Positions 37,079 to 50,158 of a stretch of DNA of 64,000 bases are shown here, one piece after another (position 1 is the stretch's first letter; each line of letters starts with the position of its first letter). The position numbers and the translations under genes are program-made. Origin of the DNA: Onchocerca lupi. Taxonomy: Eukaryota > Nematoda > Chromadorea > Rhabditida > Onchocercidae. The notes beneath the pieces were generated by a model. It saw nothing but the letters and a program-made list of their open reading frames with translations, did not search any database and was not told the origin of the DNA. The stretch covers positions 32,440 to 96,439 of the forward strand of contig JAOVVO010000279.1 in the NCBI GenBank assembly GCA_028564675.1, in the 5' to 3' direction.

Positions 37079-37299
37079 GGGGTCATCTGAGATCATACCG
37101 CCGTGACCTCAGGTGATTTTTGCTTCATGAATAACAATCAAAGGCACAGTTTGAACGATGCAACCATTTAGTGCTGTTGCAACATTCGCGTTAATGATTA
37201 GATTTTGGTACTGCATCAGATGCAAATATGTCGTAGTAAGACGTGAATATGACATGTCATATCATATTATTTCTTCAGCTTTTCCTCAGAAGTTCCAGG

Positions 37300-40200
37300 A
37301 TGCCACTGGTGGCGGATGATTTGGATATGAAATATGGAGTAATGAATCAAAATGATGTGGCTGACAAGAAAAAACGGAAAAAATCAAAGGGAAGAACACT
37401 GGAAATCGACTTCCCACTTCATTCGAATGGGCTAATTCAGTGGGTTATTGTTGTCTTTTTTTTTTATCTGAGGAAAAATGAGTTTTAATATGATCAAATG
37501 AAATGATTGATATTTTTTTGCATATGAGGAAAGTTCTACTTTTCTGAAGATGCACATTCTTCTCGGAAAGAGTGCACATCCTTCCTTACTCTCTCCCAAA
37601 GTTTTGCTATTTTAAATTATTTGCGAGAAAGCAACGTGTTTTGCTACTGGCTTCATGCTTGTTTAACAATTCGTTTTGCATTCAAAACCAATCCCGCCAG
37701 TTCCTTGGAGGAAATAAAATGAATATGTTTCAGATCATATGAATCTAGCATTTGTTATGACACAAATAATCAAAAAGTTGTACCTGCGTATTCCGCTGAT
37801 ATTTCTACAATAGAAAATGATTGTTCAGATGTAATTAATCAGCTTTTGCCTACTGTTCGGGATGCTATGCAGTGAGCGTTATTTCTTTATTGATTTAAGA
37901 TTCTAACTTTTAGATTTTTTTTATAATCATAAACTGGGAAACAAAGAGAAAGAGATGCAGTACGAAATTGTACACAACTTTTAAGGATCATTTCAAAGAC
38001 TAAAAATGCAGGGCAAACCACAGAAGCCAAGAGTTATTTATTATAAAAACCTTATTTATCTAAAACGCCAAGGTATCATGCAGTGATATGAGAAAAAATA
38101 TGGAAATTATATAGAAAAGGGTTTTTAATTTTAGTATCATCATTTTACTGATGTTATTTTTGGGTATCTGCGATGGTAGCTTAGCTGAACGCATCGTTAT
38201 AACTTAAAATTAAAAGGAAAAAATCTACCCATACTCAAAAAATTGCATCAGAACATATCGATTTCTTAGGACAAGAAAATAATAATGATGATTTTGATAT
38301 AAAAACAAGATGTCAGAGTCAATCATAATTTCAGGGAAATTATTGCATTTCAGAGAATTTTTATATGATGTTGGCAATCGTGCTTGTGAAATAGAAGAAG
38401 TCGTCAACTACTTGAAAATATCAGATATTGCATTGCAATATAAGCAGATGCTTAACTCCTTAAATAATGCGCAATTATGTAGGCTTTTCGAAAAGTTGGA
38501 CGTGTTTCATATATCATATGAAGGCTCGAAGATGATTCTTCAAATGGCAAGTTTAATTTCGTTCAGGTTTTAATCGGATTTAGCTGAATTTCTGTCAGAA
38601 AAGCTGAAGAATAATGAAAAGTAGAATTATTTTCGTAATTTTCAATAATAATCATAATAAAATATCTAATAAAATCATAAGTTACAAATATTTTCAGATT
38701 AATGAACCATTTCAACTATCTAATTCTAATACGGCTTTGTCAACAAGTATCTCATCTTTATCTAATCCTAATAATAGTGACCAATTATTGACATTACTGA
38801 AGAGTACTTTGAATAGTACTTCAGGCGCTTCTATTGCTCAAACTAAACCTCTCTCTGCGATTACAAATGATTTCACAAAGTACTTTTTCTTAATCATCTC
38901 AAATTCATTTATTAGATGTAAACTTGTATTTCACATCCGTGTTATTCAATTATTCTTATCAGATTACCGCATCAATATTTAAATGGAGCAGAAACAATGG
39001 TATCACAACTTGATAGTACAATTAATTCTCACCAGAAAGTTACTGGAGGTACGATGGTCCACAAGCGTTTATCTGCGGTAAATCCTTTCCATATTTATAT
39101 TTTCTTTATTATATAATTCAAACTATAGTGATAACTCCGACTGTCTCTTACAATTGCAGCAATAGAATGAAATGATTAAAAGTGTAATGTAGAATTAAAT
39201 TTGAGATTAAAAACAGAAAATAAGGAAGGAAAAAAATTTACAGCATAAAATTTAAGTTTAAAAAGATTATCAACTTTTTAAAGTTTAACTTATTTAGAAA
39301 ACAAGCATTCTGTCATCTCATTTTTATAAGCTGTCTGCCAGAGCTGTTATGAACTGGAGTTTCTCATTGAAAATTTAGGATTTTATTTGTAAATTTTTTT
39401 TTTTTTCGAATTCAGGATGAACTGCTTGTTCAGCAGAACGGGGATATTTTTTATGACCAGAATACTGAATTGATGGATCGAAGAATGCTTGTGCAGGATA
39501 CAAGATTTCATTTGGAGTAAGATCATTTCTAGTTTTTTTATTTTTCGTTTAACTGAACTCATAATTAGTTTTTCAAATTTTTCCTAATCACACATAGTTT
39601 TTTTTTTTTTTTTATTTCTTATTCTTCTATAATAGAGAGAGAGTATCAATATTGATTATCAAATGAAGAATTAAAACTTCTATTATGCTATGTACCATTT
39701 TCAGTCAAAATATTGATGCTTATAACTATGAAAATAATTTTCGCACAGTCGAAATTTCAGAAAGAGATTTATAGAACAGAGATTGAAAGATGTGGAAAAA
39801 AGATACGAAGAAAGATTATCTAATGTCTCTCTAATGTTGAAAAAAGCTTATGTAAGTCATCCCTCACTTTTAAATTCACTGTTCCATGAGACACTGATTT
39901 CATTTACGCTCATGGATAATTCTTAAAATCTCATTCGTTTAGCAAATAAGCATTCTTTAATCTGCATTTTTACAATTTAATGTATGGATATTGTCTTGAG
40001 TTTGATATGATATGGAAGGGTATTATTGCTTGCATTTAAATATTTTTCAGAAAGAAATATTAGATTTGCGCTTGGGGAAAGCAAAAGCATTAGCAAATAA
40101 AAGGATGGGACAAGCTGAACTTGCTTTAAAGCATGCTAATGTAATACATGACAGGTCATCTATTTTGCTTGATTTTTACAAAATTTATTTGTTTCAGTTT

Positions 40201-42136
40201 GCATTTTTTGTGGAAGAAAAAGGAAGTTGTATTAAGGAATTATTAGGTAGTGCAAACATGGAACGAATGGGATGCTGAGAAAAATTATCATTTGATTGAA
40301 TTTAGGATTTAGTTGTGAACTCCTGTAATTTTAATTATTTTTATATGTCCTTTAAATATTTGTGGACTTGAGAGTTGCTCATTATAAATTTGATTGTAAA
40401 AGCATAGTAGTGTTAGTTCGATACTTTTTTTTCAGAAGTTCAAGGATCACTGTTAAATATCTCCATATCTTGCAAACTTCAGCTCTGTTTGAATTAGTGA
40501 TATTCTGCTTTAATATTTAAGGATTTTAAAAACAGAGCATTTATTAATACAGTGTGTGTTGCCCAGCATTTCATGTTTTGTGCTTTTACTTCATTTTTAG
40601 AATTGCGGACGAAACGGTTAAATCGGATATAAAGCAAATGATAAGGCAGTGGGAACAGATACTTAGAGATTACAAGGCGTGGCATGCTAATTTAGATGTT
40701 TGTTTTTTTTGGATTCAGATATTTCTAATTATGTCGTTTAATATAAAATTTCATATTCTTGATCGATGAGCAATTTAAAATAGTTAGCCTTTTTTTTTTT
40801 TATATTTTAACACGCAATATTTTTGCTAAGGAATTAGAAAATTTCCTTTCTTGTTGAAATAATTCAATAAACTTGATGGCAGTTTGATTCAATAAACATG
40901 TTTCATATCGATAACTGAGCACAATTAGTGAAAATTGCAGAGAATAGTAGATGGTCAAAAGGCTCAAGTGGATTCAAATTATCGTTTTGATGAGTTGGCG
41001 CTTTTGTCGGTTAGTTTTACATCATTTTTATCCTATATCGTAGTTTATTTATGTCGAATATTTATGAAAATTTGTTGAATAGCTCTTAACTGCAACTCTC
41101 AAGCTAATGTGGAAAATATATTTCAGCCACCAGATAATATTCCATGTGCTCCACAATTACCTCCTAATGCTTTGAAATATTTTCAACAACTTGAATTCGA
41201 ATGCAGTTTGGGTGATCCATCGTCGGAACTTCTTGTATGCTAGTAGATTAATTCATATTTGGAGTTTTAAGTCTGGCTGGAAATTCTAATACCACTAAAT
41301 CTTTTTTTGACACTTTCGTCATGATATGCACTGTTAATAACGAACTAATGTTATTTCTCAACATTAGTGCTTAAGCACTCCGAAAGTATGAATTTCATGG
41401 CAGAGAAAATTTTTGATCCTAGTCAGAGTATTGGTTTGACAAATTATGTTGAATGATTTGTAAAAAATCTCTTTGTATTACAGTCAGTATTATTAATAAT
41501 CATTTAGCGAGTAATTGGTCCACCAGTTGGTTTTGAGAAGGAAACTCTAACAGGTAATCGATTTGGTGCGATTGGACAACCGGCCCCTCCACCGCAAAGG
41601 AAGATATTCACAGAAGCACAAATAAATCAATTGGTTTGCATATTTTTTACTTCTTTGATTTATTCTATATTAAGGTTCCATTTATCTCATTTGAGCTCAT
41701 ATTTTATTGTCATTATTTTTTGTAATCATTTATAGGTTGAGAAGACGCTACAACATTTCCGAGATATTCATGGAACTTCAAATTTAAGCGCGTATGTTTT
41801 GAATTGCCTGGAATTTGTTTATAATTCATCTTAGATTTTTTTATTTTTTCTGAAACATTCCTTTAGAGAAGAAATCAGAAATGTACTAAACGAGCTCGAA
41901 CGACGTCCTTTAATGCTTGCATCTGATGTAACTTTTTCTTCTGTTCTTTCTCATGTAAGTTTTTGTGGCTGGATTTTTTCGTTTCAGTTGAATTTATTTT
42001 GTTTCTAGTAGGAAGTATGTGTTGCATTATGAGGCAGAATTAAATAGCATTTTTAAATAAAAGTAATGGATTTGAAATTATATTAAAATACTAATAGAAT
42101 TGATATTATCCAAAAAATAACTGCTTTTCATTAGAC

Positions 42137-42174
<38 letters not shown>

Positions 42175-44289
42175 TACAACAACCCTAGATAAACTACGAT
42201 TTATCTAGGGTTGTTGTGAGAGGAAGACACAAACGCTGTCACCAGATATGATGTTCTAAAAACCAAAAAAATGTTTCGTAAAAATGTCTTTATCATGTAT
42301 TGTGAGTAGGACTTTTTTTTATAAAATTTTTTTTAATAAGAAATTATAGATTATAAAGCGCATTATGGAAATAACTGGTACTAATGGTGGAAACAATAGC
42401 AATCAGTCGAGTACACCATGTTGGACATCGTTGTCATCTGAATCATCTGTAATCTTTTCACCTCCTTTCACTAAGATTGATACAGGGAAACTTTTATTGT
42501 GTTAATTTAGTTCGTATTACTTTAATTAATGATTTTATTAAATTTAGTAAAGTTAATCTTCCATGAGTTTATTTTTAGAATTACAATTTGAGGATTGTTT
42601 TGACTTTTGAGAAAGAACGGTTTTATCACTTTCCATTTGTTCAAGTCTAAAGTAAAAGTTCTTTTAGGCACCGTTCATCACTTTATCATATCATTCATAT
42701 TTTGAGGTAATTTATATTATGTGGGGTGATATCTCTCGTCAAATATTGCTGTTGCTTTTGCAGTTTTTTTTTACAGCTGCAACTTAAGTAGTACATTTCG
42801 ATTTTTAATACAGTACCATCTCTCTCACTTTCATTTATATAATTTCATATATATAATTCATGAACGTAAGCTCCTCTTCCATTTGGCATGATAATCTTAC
42901 TATCTTTCTTTCTAGGTTTATTTCTCGTAATTCTATTGAACTTCTTATGAAGATATTGTGAATATAAAATTAATAGTTAAGGCACTGAGTTCGATGTATC
43001 ATCTCGAAGTTATATGCATGTTACTGATGTATATTGGTCGTTTTGTGTCGTGACTATAACAAAATAGAAAAACTTGATATTATATATACACGAGCTACAC
43101 TATCTTTCTTTTGAACGAGGTAGGAGAGAATGATAAGCCCGGAAAGGAAAATAAGAAAGGATTTCGTTGTTATCACCACATAGTCAAAATTATCACATCA
43201 CTAAAAATTTTTAGAAGACTGTTTTACATTCTCAATGGATTTCATGTTTCGGTCCAATGAAATACAAATACAGCGAAAGATAGAAATAAGGAATAGAAAA
43301 TGTGTTGAGTTATGCCATACTGGTTTGTCATTATTTAAGAAAATATTATGGCAGGTTTTAGAAATCTCTTACAGAACTTTTTTAAAAAATGTGGGCATGT
43401 TTTGATGAGATGGAAAAGTATTTTACTTCCTCTTTTCTATAATGGAAAGTTGATTTATCGGGAAATTTAAGTTTTTTGAGATACATGCTTGCGACAAATT
43501 TTCTAGTTCGATTTCTCTAAGCACTTGCACGTCGTTATGTAATACTGTTTCTGTTCTTACTTGAAAAACTATAAAAATCTTTTACTTTTTATGGTGGTTG
43601 ATATGTCATTGTATATCCCGTGTGGTTGTCTTCCATGAGTTACTCATTTATCCTTATAGCTGTCAGGAGCTGGAACAAGTACATTTGAAATTTGTCTTTC
43701 AGACTATTCGCCGTACCGCGGATTTGGAAAATCAAGAATGTAAAATTTGCTTACAGTTACTCGCACATGGTGACAAATTAATACAATGCCCTTCCTGTGT
43801 CGATTCCTATCATTATGAGGTGATCTATTTATATGATATTTCTAAATTTGTCAGGAACTCATTATGGTTAAATAATGTCCTCTCAAGATAACACGGGTGA
43901 AAAACTCCTATGGGTTTGATTTTTCCCATTTCTACTATTTTCAGAAGTACTGAATTTATATGTTTGTAGTGTCGTATCAAGTCCATGCTTCTGCGACCTT
44001 TTAGGCTAATATATGAGTACTAGTTTATTATCTTATCAGGATTATCTCGATGCCCTGTATGTCTCCGTTTCTAGTAATAAAATGGTATTTGGTGCCAAAC
44101 ATCTTCGGGCAACATCAAGAGTAGGATGTCAAGATAATTATCTTAGCTACTTGTCCTCATCGAAGACTACTAGTGAATCCATTGCAGTGTGGAATCAAGT
44201 GGCTCAAGCAAAATAGCACATGCCCACATTGCCGTCGATTATGGAGCGATCCGGACGACTTTCCATCTTTAGCGACCGCTACTCCATGA
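37300..44289 (+). CDS. Coiled-coil protein with C-terminal RING-derived zinc finger, candidate E3 ubiquitin ligase
   Basis: Exons: 37300-37439, 37734-37871, 38354-38546, 38698-38879, 38963-39077, 39416-39516, 39749-39851, 40051-40154, 40601-40697, 40941-41009, 41127-41234, 41508-41633, 41736-41791, 41867-41954, 42350-42448, 43703-43819, 44188-44289; about 645 residues. Basic start (DKKKRKKSKGR), then helical segments, including a highly charged coiled coil around exons 39749-40697 (QRLKDVEKRYEERLSNV, QAELALKHAN), a Pro-rich stretch (GQPAPPPQRKIF), and a C-terminal finger CKIC...CPSCVDSYHYEC...CPHCRRLW. The last half (WLKQNSTCPHC) resembles RING fingers of the DZIP3/TTC3 class, which also sit at the C-terminus behind coiled coils. 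Cys/His spacing is C-x2-C-x13-C-x2-C-x4-H-x2-C-x10-C-x2-C, i.e. C4HC3. The intron after 38546 has a GC donor. Orthology not established; the first exon start and the 1.25-kb intron before 43703 could hide more. Confidence 0.75.
42141..42171. repeat. (AT)n microsatellite
   Basis: About 32 bases of alternating AT, in the intron 41955-42349, immediately before the perfect hairpin at 42176-42217. Confidence 0.95.
42176..42217. repeat. Perfect 18-bp hairpin with 6-base loop
   Basis: ACAACAACCCTAGATAAA, loop CTACGA, then TTTATCTAGGGTTGTTGT. Every one of 18 pairs is Watson-Crick. It is intronic and adjoins an (AT)n run. Confidence 0.95.
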
Positions 44290-44958
44290 ATTATGTAACT
44301 ATAACATTATCTTTGTTATATCTCTAAGTTATTAATTTTCCGGAATAACATAATTAATTATTCTTAGTTTTCATCAGTATAATCTTTTCCCTTCACTGAG
44401 TATTTTATCTCAAGAGAACATTGATTATCATATTATCTCATTACTACAGGGCTGTTCAGTATGAGCAGTTTCGCATTCAAAGGTGTCATATTAATCGATT
44501 TCATGTTAATTAAAGTTCATGGAAAAACATACTATGGCATCTAAAATAACATCTCCACAAAAAAATGTTTTCAAAATCCATTACGTATCTTGTAGTTTTA
44601 TGTCATTTCTTATTATTTTAGTATTCCATAATCATAAATTAAAACGTATTGTAACAGAAATCTTATGTCGTGATATAATATTTTTTAGACATAATCTTTT
44701 TTTTTTTTTTTTGAACTAAAACGTTTTGATTTTTCTCATTCCTGTGAAAATTTTTCACCTTTGACATTAATTTTTGTCTATAAGAGTTTATGAAATTATT
44801 TCATACTGCACTTTTTTGTGACCGTTCTAAATGAACGAGAGATGTCATTTCTAATGTACATTCAGAACGACAAACACAGAAATATGTTCACGAATTTTTT
44901 TTGTGTCTGAAGTCACCGAATGCAAGTTTCCTCATCATAACTTTAAGAAAATTCAATT
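44290..44958. other. Convergent 3' gap between RING-type gene and DXO
   Basis: Tail-to-tail genes. A/T-rich, with a T run at about 44697-44712. A 66-codon open frame (44519-44719) is low-complexity and not called. Confidence 0.5.
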
Positions 44959-47037
44959 TTAAGAATTAGGATTATCAAAATGTACCAAAAACCAATTTGG
45001 AAGGAAATTGAATGCACTGTCTGATGGAGAAACTTGAAATGTTATGCATCGTTTGGAAGGATCAAATTCTAAAACATAGTAGATAAGATCTGGAGAAACT
45101 TCCAACAATTCTTTCAAACAATTCAACATTGCAACGAGGAAGTTGAAAGTAACATTTGCGGACCACTGACGAGCTTTTTTTGCAAGTTGTGGTACTTTGA
45201 GTCGCTCAATGTGAGTCACAATACCTATAACAGGCTTTATAATAGCAAATTTTAAATTTGAATGAAAATATGATGAACACTCACCTATCATATTTTAAAA
45301 ATATTCGGTTCAACATCAACTGCCAACGTACCATTATTATCTCTAAAGCCGATAACTATGTTTTGTATACCGATCAGAAAGGACTGCACCCACCATTTCA
45401 TCGCTTTATATCTCCAAAAGTCATTTGTCAATTCCTTACGCTGTGTCTTCAGTTCCACGTATTCATCTTCTGCTAAAATTGCATAATCTCAAATAGACAA
45501 GGTAGAAAAACAACAGTAAGATCTTTCTGACTAATTTTAACAGGATTCATAGCTAATAACCATTGCCTACCTGTCGAAAAGATGCAACATAAATGCCATA
45601 ATGTTTGCAATTTGTAAAATCGAAATTATAAACTTAATAATACATTTCGGTATATAGCAGACTTCATTAAGTAGTTATTTCTATTCGTGATCTTCTTACT
45701 CGAATTCATGGACAAAATAAGCTACCAGCATCGATGCAGTCGGTCTCGCCAGAATACAAGATACGAAATCCTTTTCGTCCACCTAAGCGTGCTTTAACAA
45801 CAACATCAAATTCCTCTAGATTCGTCACCGGTTCATTTCTATTTCGTTCGCTCTGGAAATTCTGAAGTGTGATATTTAGGGATTCTACTTGATTCTTAAA
45901 ATATTATTAAAATAAGTCTGAAGAACTTTAACAGAAGTACATGTTATGAGAAAAAGTCACCGATAAAGAGTCACTTGTGATGTATTGTTCAAACTTAAAT
46001 CCCCAGTATGTCATCAACTTGTCGCGATCAGACATTGACTTTAACTGTAGTATTTTTTCATCGGTCGGGAATTCACATAAGAAAATTACAGATTTATACC
46101 GAACAGCAGCTAATCGCCAACCATCTCGACATTCATAAGGCGAACATGCGATCCGCGTCAGAGTACCACGCCAACAAATAAAATCAGCTTTATGGCAAAC
46201 CTTAAAATGACAGAGATCTAAACTGCAAATGATATAGATCTAGTTTTAAATTTTTAAAAAAAATGAGATAAATGGCAATAATGCTAAACGGAAACCAGCT
46301 TATCATGACCAAATAACACAATTGCCATGTTTCTTCACCAGCTGGAAATTCCTATCGAGCTTATGATCACAGACCCGTTCCAAAGAAGACTGTAAATTTA
46401 TTCCAAACAGCAGCTAAACTATTTCAGCCAATTGTGCAGAGTTCATTAGTAATATCTCAGAAATTGGATATTTGCAATAATTTTTAAATTCTAAGCATTA
46501 TGCCGTGCCAGCATTACAGCAAACAAACTAATATTAGCTAATCATGGAATAAAAATAAAGCGGACTTGTTAATTTATCAAGTTAACGAGATATTTAAGAG
46601 TGATAATTTTGTGTTATAACAATCGTTTTTTTCGTTTTTGCTTCTTGAAATTGAAGTAATAATAAAGAAAAGAATCAAACTGAAGATAAGAGGAAAGCAA
46701 TAACAGGTACCTTATTTAGAGAAGATCCAGCTTCACTATGAATAAATATCCATTTCAACAGCACGTCCAGTTTCTCATTATGCAAAATGTCTTTACCTTC
46801 AAATTGTTGATAACCAATGCTTAAATCCAAATTACATTTCTGTCCAACAGCTCTTTCGTGAAGATATTTTGCCCGGGATCTACCCGGCAGTACATCCCGT
46901 TGCTTGGTAACACACATTTCTCCAATCACCGATGGTTTATCGAATGCTGGAAATGCACCTTCATATAGAAATGGATCCGTCTTCAATAGTAAAGACATTA
47001 TCCTGAAAATGTAGCTGATAACTTCCTCTATTTCCAT
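44959..47037 (-). CDS. dom-3: DXO/Dom3Z (Rai1 family) decapping exoribonuclease
   Basis: Exons: 47037-46711, 46200-45961, 45861-45726, 45472-45332, 45224-44959; 369 residues (human DXO 396). Removes incomplete and NAD caps and degrades 5'-monophosphate RNA in mRNA quality control. Seen: LYEGAFPAFDKPSVIGEM, CWRGTLTRIACSPYECRDGW, motif GFKFEQY (G-x-K-F-E), metal-binding YSGETDCID (E-x-D) and YVELKT (E-x-K), KWWVQSFLIGI, GFRD, and the C-terminal FLPNWFLV. All catalytic acidic residues are present. The exon 45472-45332 must end at AATG|GTACGT; running on to the stronger-looking GTGAGT at 45284 would meet an in-frame TGA. The start may be either the ATG at 47037 or that at 46998, which follows a TTTTCAG acceptor and is preferred if the messenger is trans-spliced. 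Confidence 0.93.
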
Positions 47038-47452
47038 GTTTAATCATTCGCAAGCATTTATACGATGTTAATGATAAAAGATAATAGAGATCAGTATGAC
47101 GATATCAAACATATGTTTGTCCTCGTTTGTAGCTGGACGTATATGGGTATATGTGTACATCTGTGCGTATCAGTTCTTGCGTTATTTGTACACTAGAAGA
47201 GATAAAATATAATAATCAACTCAGTTTCTGATGAAATCTACGGGAAAAGACCGATGGAACGCAGGACGCCAATTTAGATTCGTTTGGATTTAACGATGAA
47301 GCGTGAAATTGGTGCGCTGGTACCAGATTCAGATGTGCGATCGCTTTTATCCAGGAATTGAGGTCGGGGAAGATTTCTGAATTACTAGGGTGTTGGTCAC
47401 CCGAATCTTGATTCTAAGATAATGAAGACTTTTGCAGTTACAGTAGAAGAGA
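47038..47452. promoter_or_regulatory. 415-base bidirectional promoter region, DXO and SNX1
   Basis: The two start codons face away from each other with only 415 bases between. The strip is less A/T-rich near SNX1. No TATA box is evident. A shared or bidirectional promoter is inference from spacing. Confidence 0.5.
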
Positions 47453-50075
47453 ATGATAGCTGGGGACGACACTCTCAATGATTCCGAGGATACCGCTTCG
47501 TTGAAGGTAATTTGTTTGTAGAGCTTTTTATTTTTCCATTCAGAGTGTTCCATTGAGACGAAGTGTTTTCATTTTTACTTTTCAAAAAGCAGCAAAGCTT
47601 ATAGCATGAGTTTATAATTTATTGCCTATGTTGCTAAATGAATCTGAGCTTTAAATTGATTATATCAAATTCCTTCCAAAAACACATATGAAACAGTCAG
47701 AAATTCATTTTTCATATTCAATGATATTAGTGAAAAAGACTATTTTTTTTATTTATATTCGTGTTTTTATTTTCCTTTCTTGCATATCTTTTTGTGACAT
47801 TTTTTAGTAGATATTTAATTATTCAGGATATAGATGGTATGACGGCAGTCGATTTACATCTGGATGATGATTCACCCCATCCTAGCGTGCCTGCTAAACT
47901 TTCGTTTACGGATAATGTAGGTGTAAATGATCCATCTGCGCCTTCATCATATTATTCAGAATCGCAGATTGAAATTGTCATCAAAGAATTCGAGAAGAAA
48001 GGAGAAGGAATGGGCGCTTATATTGTCTATAAAATTGTGACAACAGTAAGTATGAACTTTTCTCATTTAGAATTGAAAATTAGCCGACTCGAAATATTTA
48101 TGTATTTAATTTAGTCGATATTCTTTGCTGCTTTCAGACGCAGAACATGCAAGGTTACAGAGATCGGGAATATGTTGTCTGGAGGCGATTCAGTGATTTC
48201 CTTGGTCTTCATGAAAAATTAATGGAAAAATATTTTTACAAAGGTTATTTAGTGCCGGCAGCACCCGAGAAAAGCATCGCTGCTTTTACACGAACAAAAA
48301 TGAATGCATCCGCAGACGATAATACTAATAAGTTAGTTAATTTTGAAATAAAATATGAAATATTATAGTAAAAATATGGGTGCGGATTTTAAATTCTGCT
48401 TTCTGAGAGCATTTTTCAGTGAGTTTGCTGAACGTCGAGCTAGAGGTCTTCAGAGATTCTGCATGCGCATAGCACGCCATCCAAAATTGATGTTCGATTG
48501 TGACTTTCGTGATTTTTTAACAATGACTGCTTCGTTACCTAAAGCTAATTCAACTGTGGCTCTAAGTGGTGCTGGAGTTAAGCGAATGTTCAAAACTGTT
48601 GGTGATGTTTTTTCAAAAATGGCTTTTCATATGGACGAAAATGATCGTTGGTTTGAAGCTGCACAGCAGCAAGTAATATTTTGTTCTTAGCATTTTCTCT
48701 AAACGATTTTCAAGAAAAGATTTGAATTGTGAGTTCTGCTTTGTTTTATTTCTGGTTTATTGGATTGCCTTTTTCTCATCCCATAATTTTGTTTTCTTTT
48801 TGTGGCTCGTTATCGCTCGTCATTAATTGATCGTTTTAGATGGAAGATATGGAACAGAACTTGAATAAATTGCTTCGGGCAGTTGAATCGTTAAGTTCAT
48901 ACCGTCGTGAATTAATTTCTGGAACAGATTCGTTTTCAAAAGCACTTTCAATGCTTTCTTCATGCGAAGAAAATACAAGTCTTGCACGATGTTTGTCACA
49001 TTTAACCGAAACATATGAAAATATTGATCAGTTGCATGGCATTCAGTCAGATAAAGATTGTGCACTGCTTGCTGAAGGAATCAGTGAACAATTGCAAATC
49101 ATCTATACGCTAAAAGTACGTTGTTCATTAGTTTTAAACAGCTTTTAAACTTGATAGTTACTGAATTGAAGCTGACTGATAAAACTTTCGCCAAGTTTAA
49201 CATTGAGTATAAGAAGATTAATTTCGCCATTTTTCTATCCTTGATTACTGCAGCTTATTTAGTATCTTTCGATAATCTAACCATCTTTTGTGATAAGGCT
49301 TTACTAAGTGTCTTCATTATTTTATGTCCACCACTTTTATAAGTAATCACTGGTGTGACTATTCATAGAAACTACCTACCTGACTTGTACTTCATAAAGA
49401 GATTTTCAGGAACTTTTTTTTGAACGTGTTAAAATTTGGCAGAATTGGCAAGGTGCTCAACAAAATCTTACCAGGAAACGAGAAATGAAAGCACGGTATG
49501 AACTTTCCGGGCGAACTGATAAGGCTAATCAAATCGTAGAGGAACTCAACAGCGTATGTTTCTTCTTCCATGATAGCCATTTTTATGACTGCCACTGTTT
49601 TTATGTTTTTTATTGTTTTGGTTTAAAAATGAATATATTGTAGAATGCATAATTAGCTTGACTGAAGAGTGCAAAGGGTTCCACAATTGGTTTTTTGAGC
49701 ATTCCTTAGAAATCCCCCATACCATATTCGAAGTGAAATGAGGATACTACGAAGTGAAATGTGCCTGCACATCGAAAAGAAACATGTCGAGGTGGTGAAC
49801 ACTCAGATAATCCTAATTGTATCTCTTTAATTTTTTATTTCGTACTCTTTCATTACCAACTCTAGGCGGAGAAAGCAGTTGATGAAGTGGAAAAAGAATT
49901 TTCTGAAGTGAGCAAAATTATTCGCGAAGAATATGAAATGTTCTTGATGGGACGTAAAAATGACATGAACAATATGTTTAAACAGTATCTTCAAGAACTT
50001 CTTGAAACGCAGCAACAGCTCCTCAAGTACTGGGAGACATTTGCACCAGAAACACAGTCTATCGAAGCGGCCTAA
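47453..50075 (+). CDS. snx-1: Sorting nexin 1/2, retromer-associated PX-BAR protein
   Basis: Exons: 47453-47506, 47827-48045, 48138-48331, 48420-48672, 48840-49115, 49410-49553, 49866-50075; 449 residues. SNX1/2 dimers bind PI3P on endosomes and tubulate membrane for retrograde transport with retromer. The first exon encodes MIAGDDTLNDSEDTASLK, the acidic lead of the family; it was found by phase and donor (AAG|GTAATT). PX domain about residues 70-180 (VVWRRFSDFLGLHEKL, the phosphoinositide-contacting RRFSDF; LVPAAPEKS; ARGLQRFCMRIARHP), amphipathic helix ALSGAGVKRMFKTVGDVFSKM, then BAR domain to the end (RELISGTDSFSKALSML, QQQLLKYWETFAPE). Polyadenylation hexamers AATAAA at 50149 and 50153 are 74-78 bases beyond the stop. 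Confidence 0.95.
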
Positions 50076-50148
50076 TTTTTCGAGAAATATGGACATATAG
50101 ACCTTCTTTAATCTGTGATATTTTCATGCTTGTATGTCAAATTTGTGT

Positions 50149-50158
50149 AATAAATAAA
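50149..50158 (+). terminator. Overlapping AATAAA polyadenylation signals of snx-1
   Basis: Two overlapping AATAAA hexamers (50149-50154 and 50153-50158) shortly after the SNX1 stop codon, the expected distance for a nematode 3' UTR. Confidence 0.7.

Larger units (their letters stand above)
35404..37299. other. 1.9-kb interval with possible small genes
   Basis: No conserved gene identified. Holds a possible two-exon minus-strand coding tail (36560-36790) and a 45-codon plus-strand ORF (36941-37078), listed separately. T-rich runs near 35460-35490. Confidence 0.45.

Noticed and set aside
44013..44216. Plus-strand frame overlapping the last exon of the RING-type gene
   Set aside because: Wrong frame for the CPHCRRLW finger; the true exon begins at the ATTGCAG acceptor.
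45285..45331. Strong GTGAGT donor extending the DXO exon
   Set aside because: Extension introduces an in-frame TGA and breaks the conserved GFRD-N-G context; AATG|GTACGT fits phase and family.
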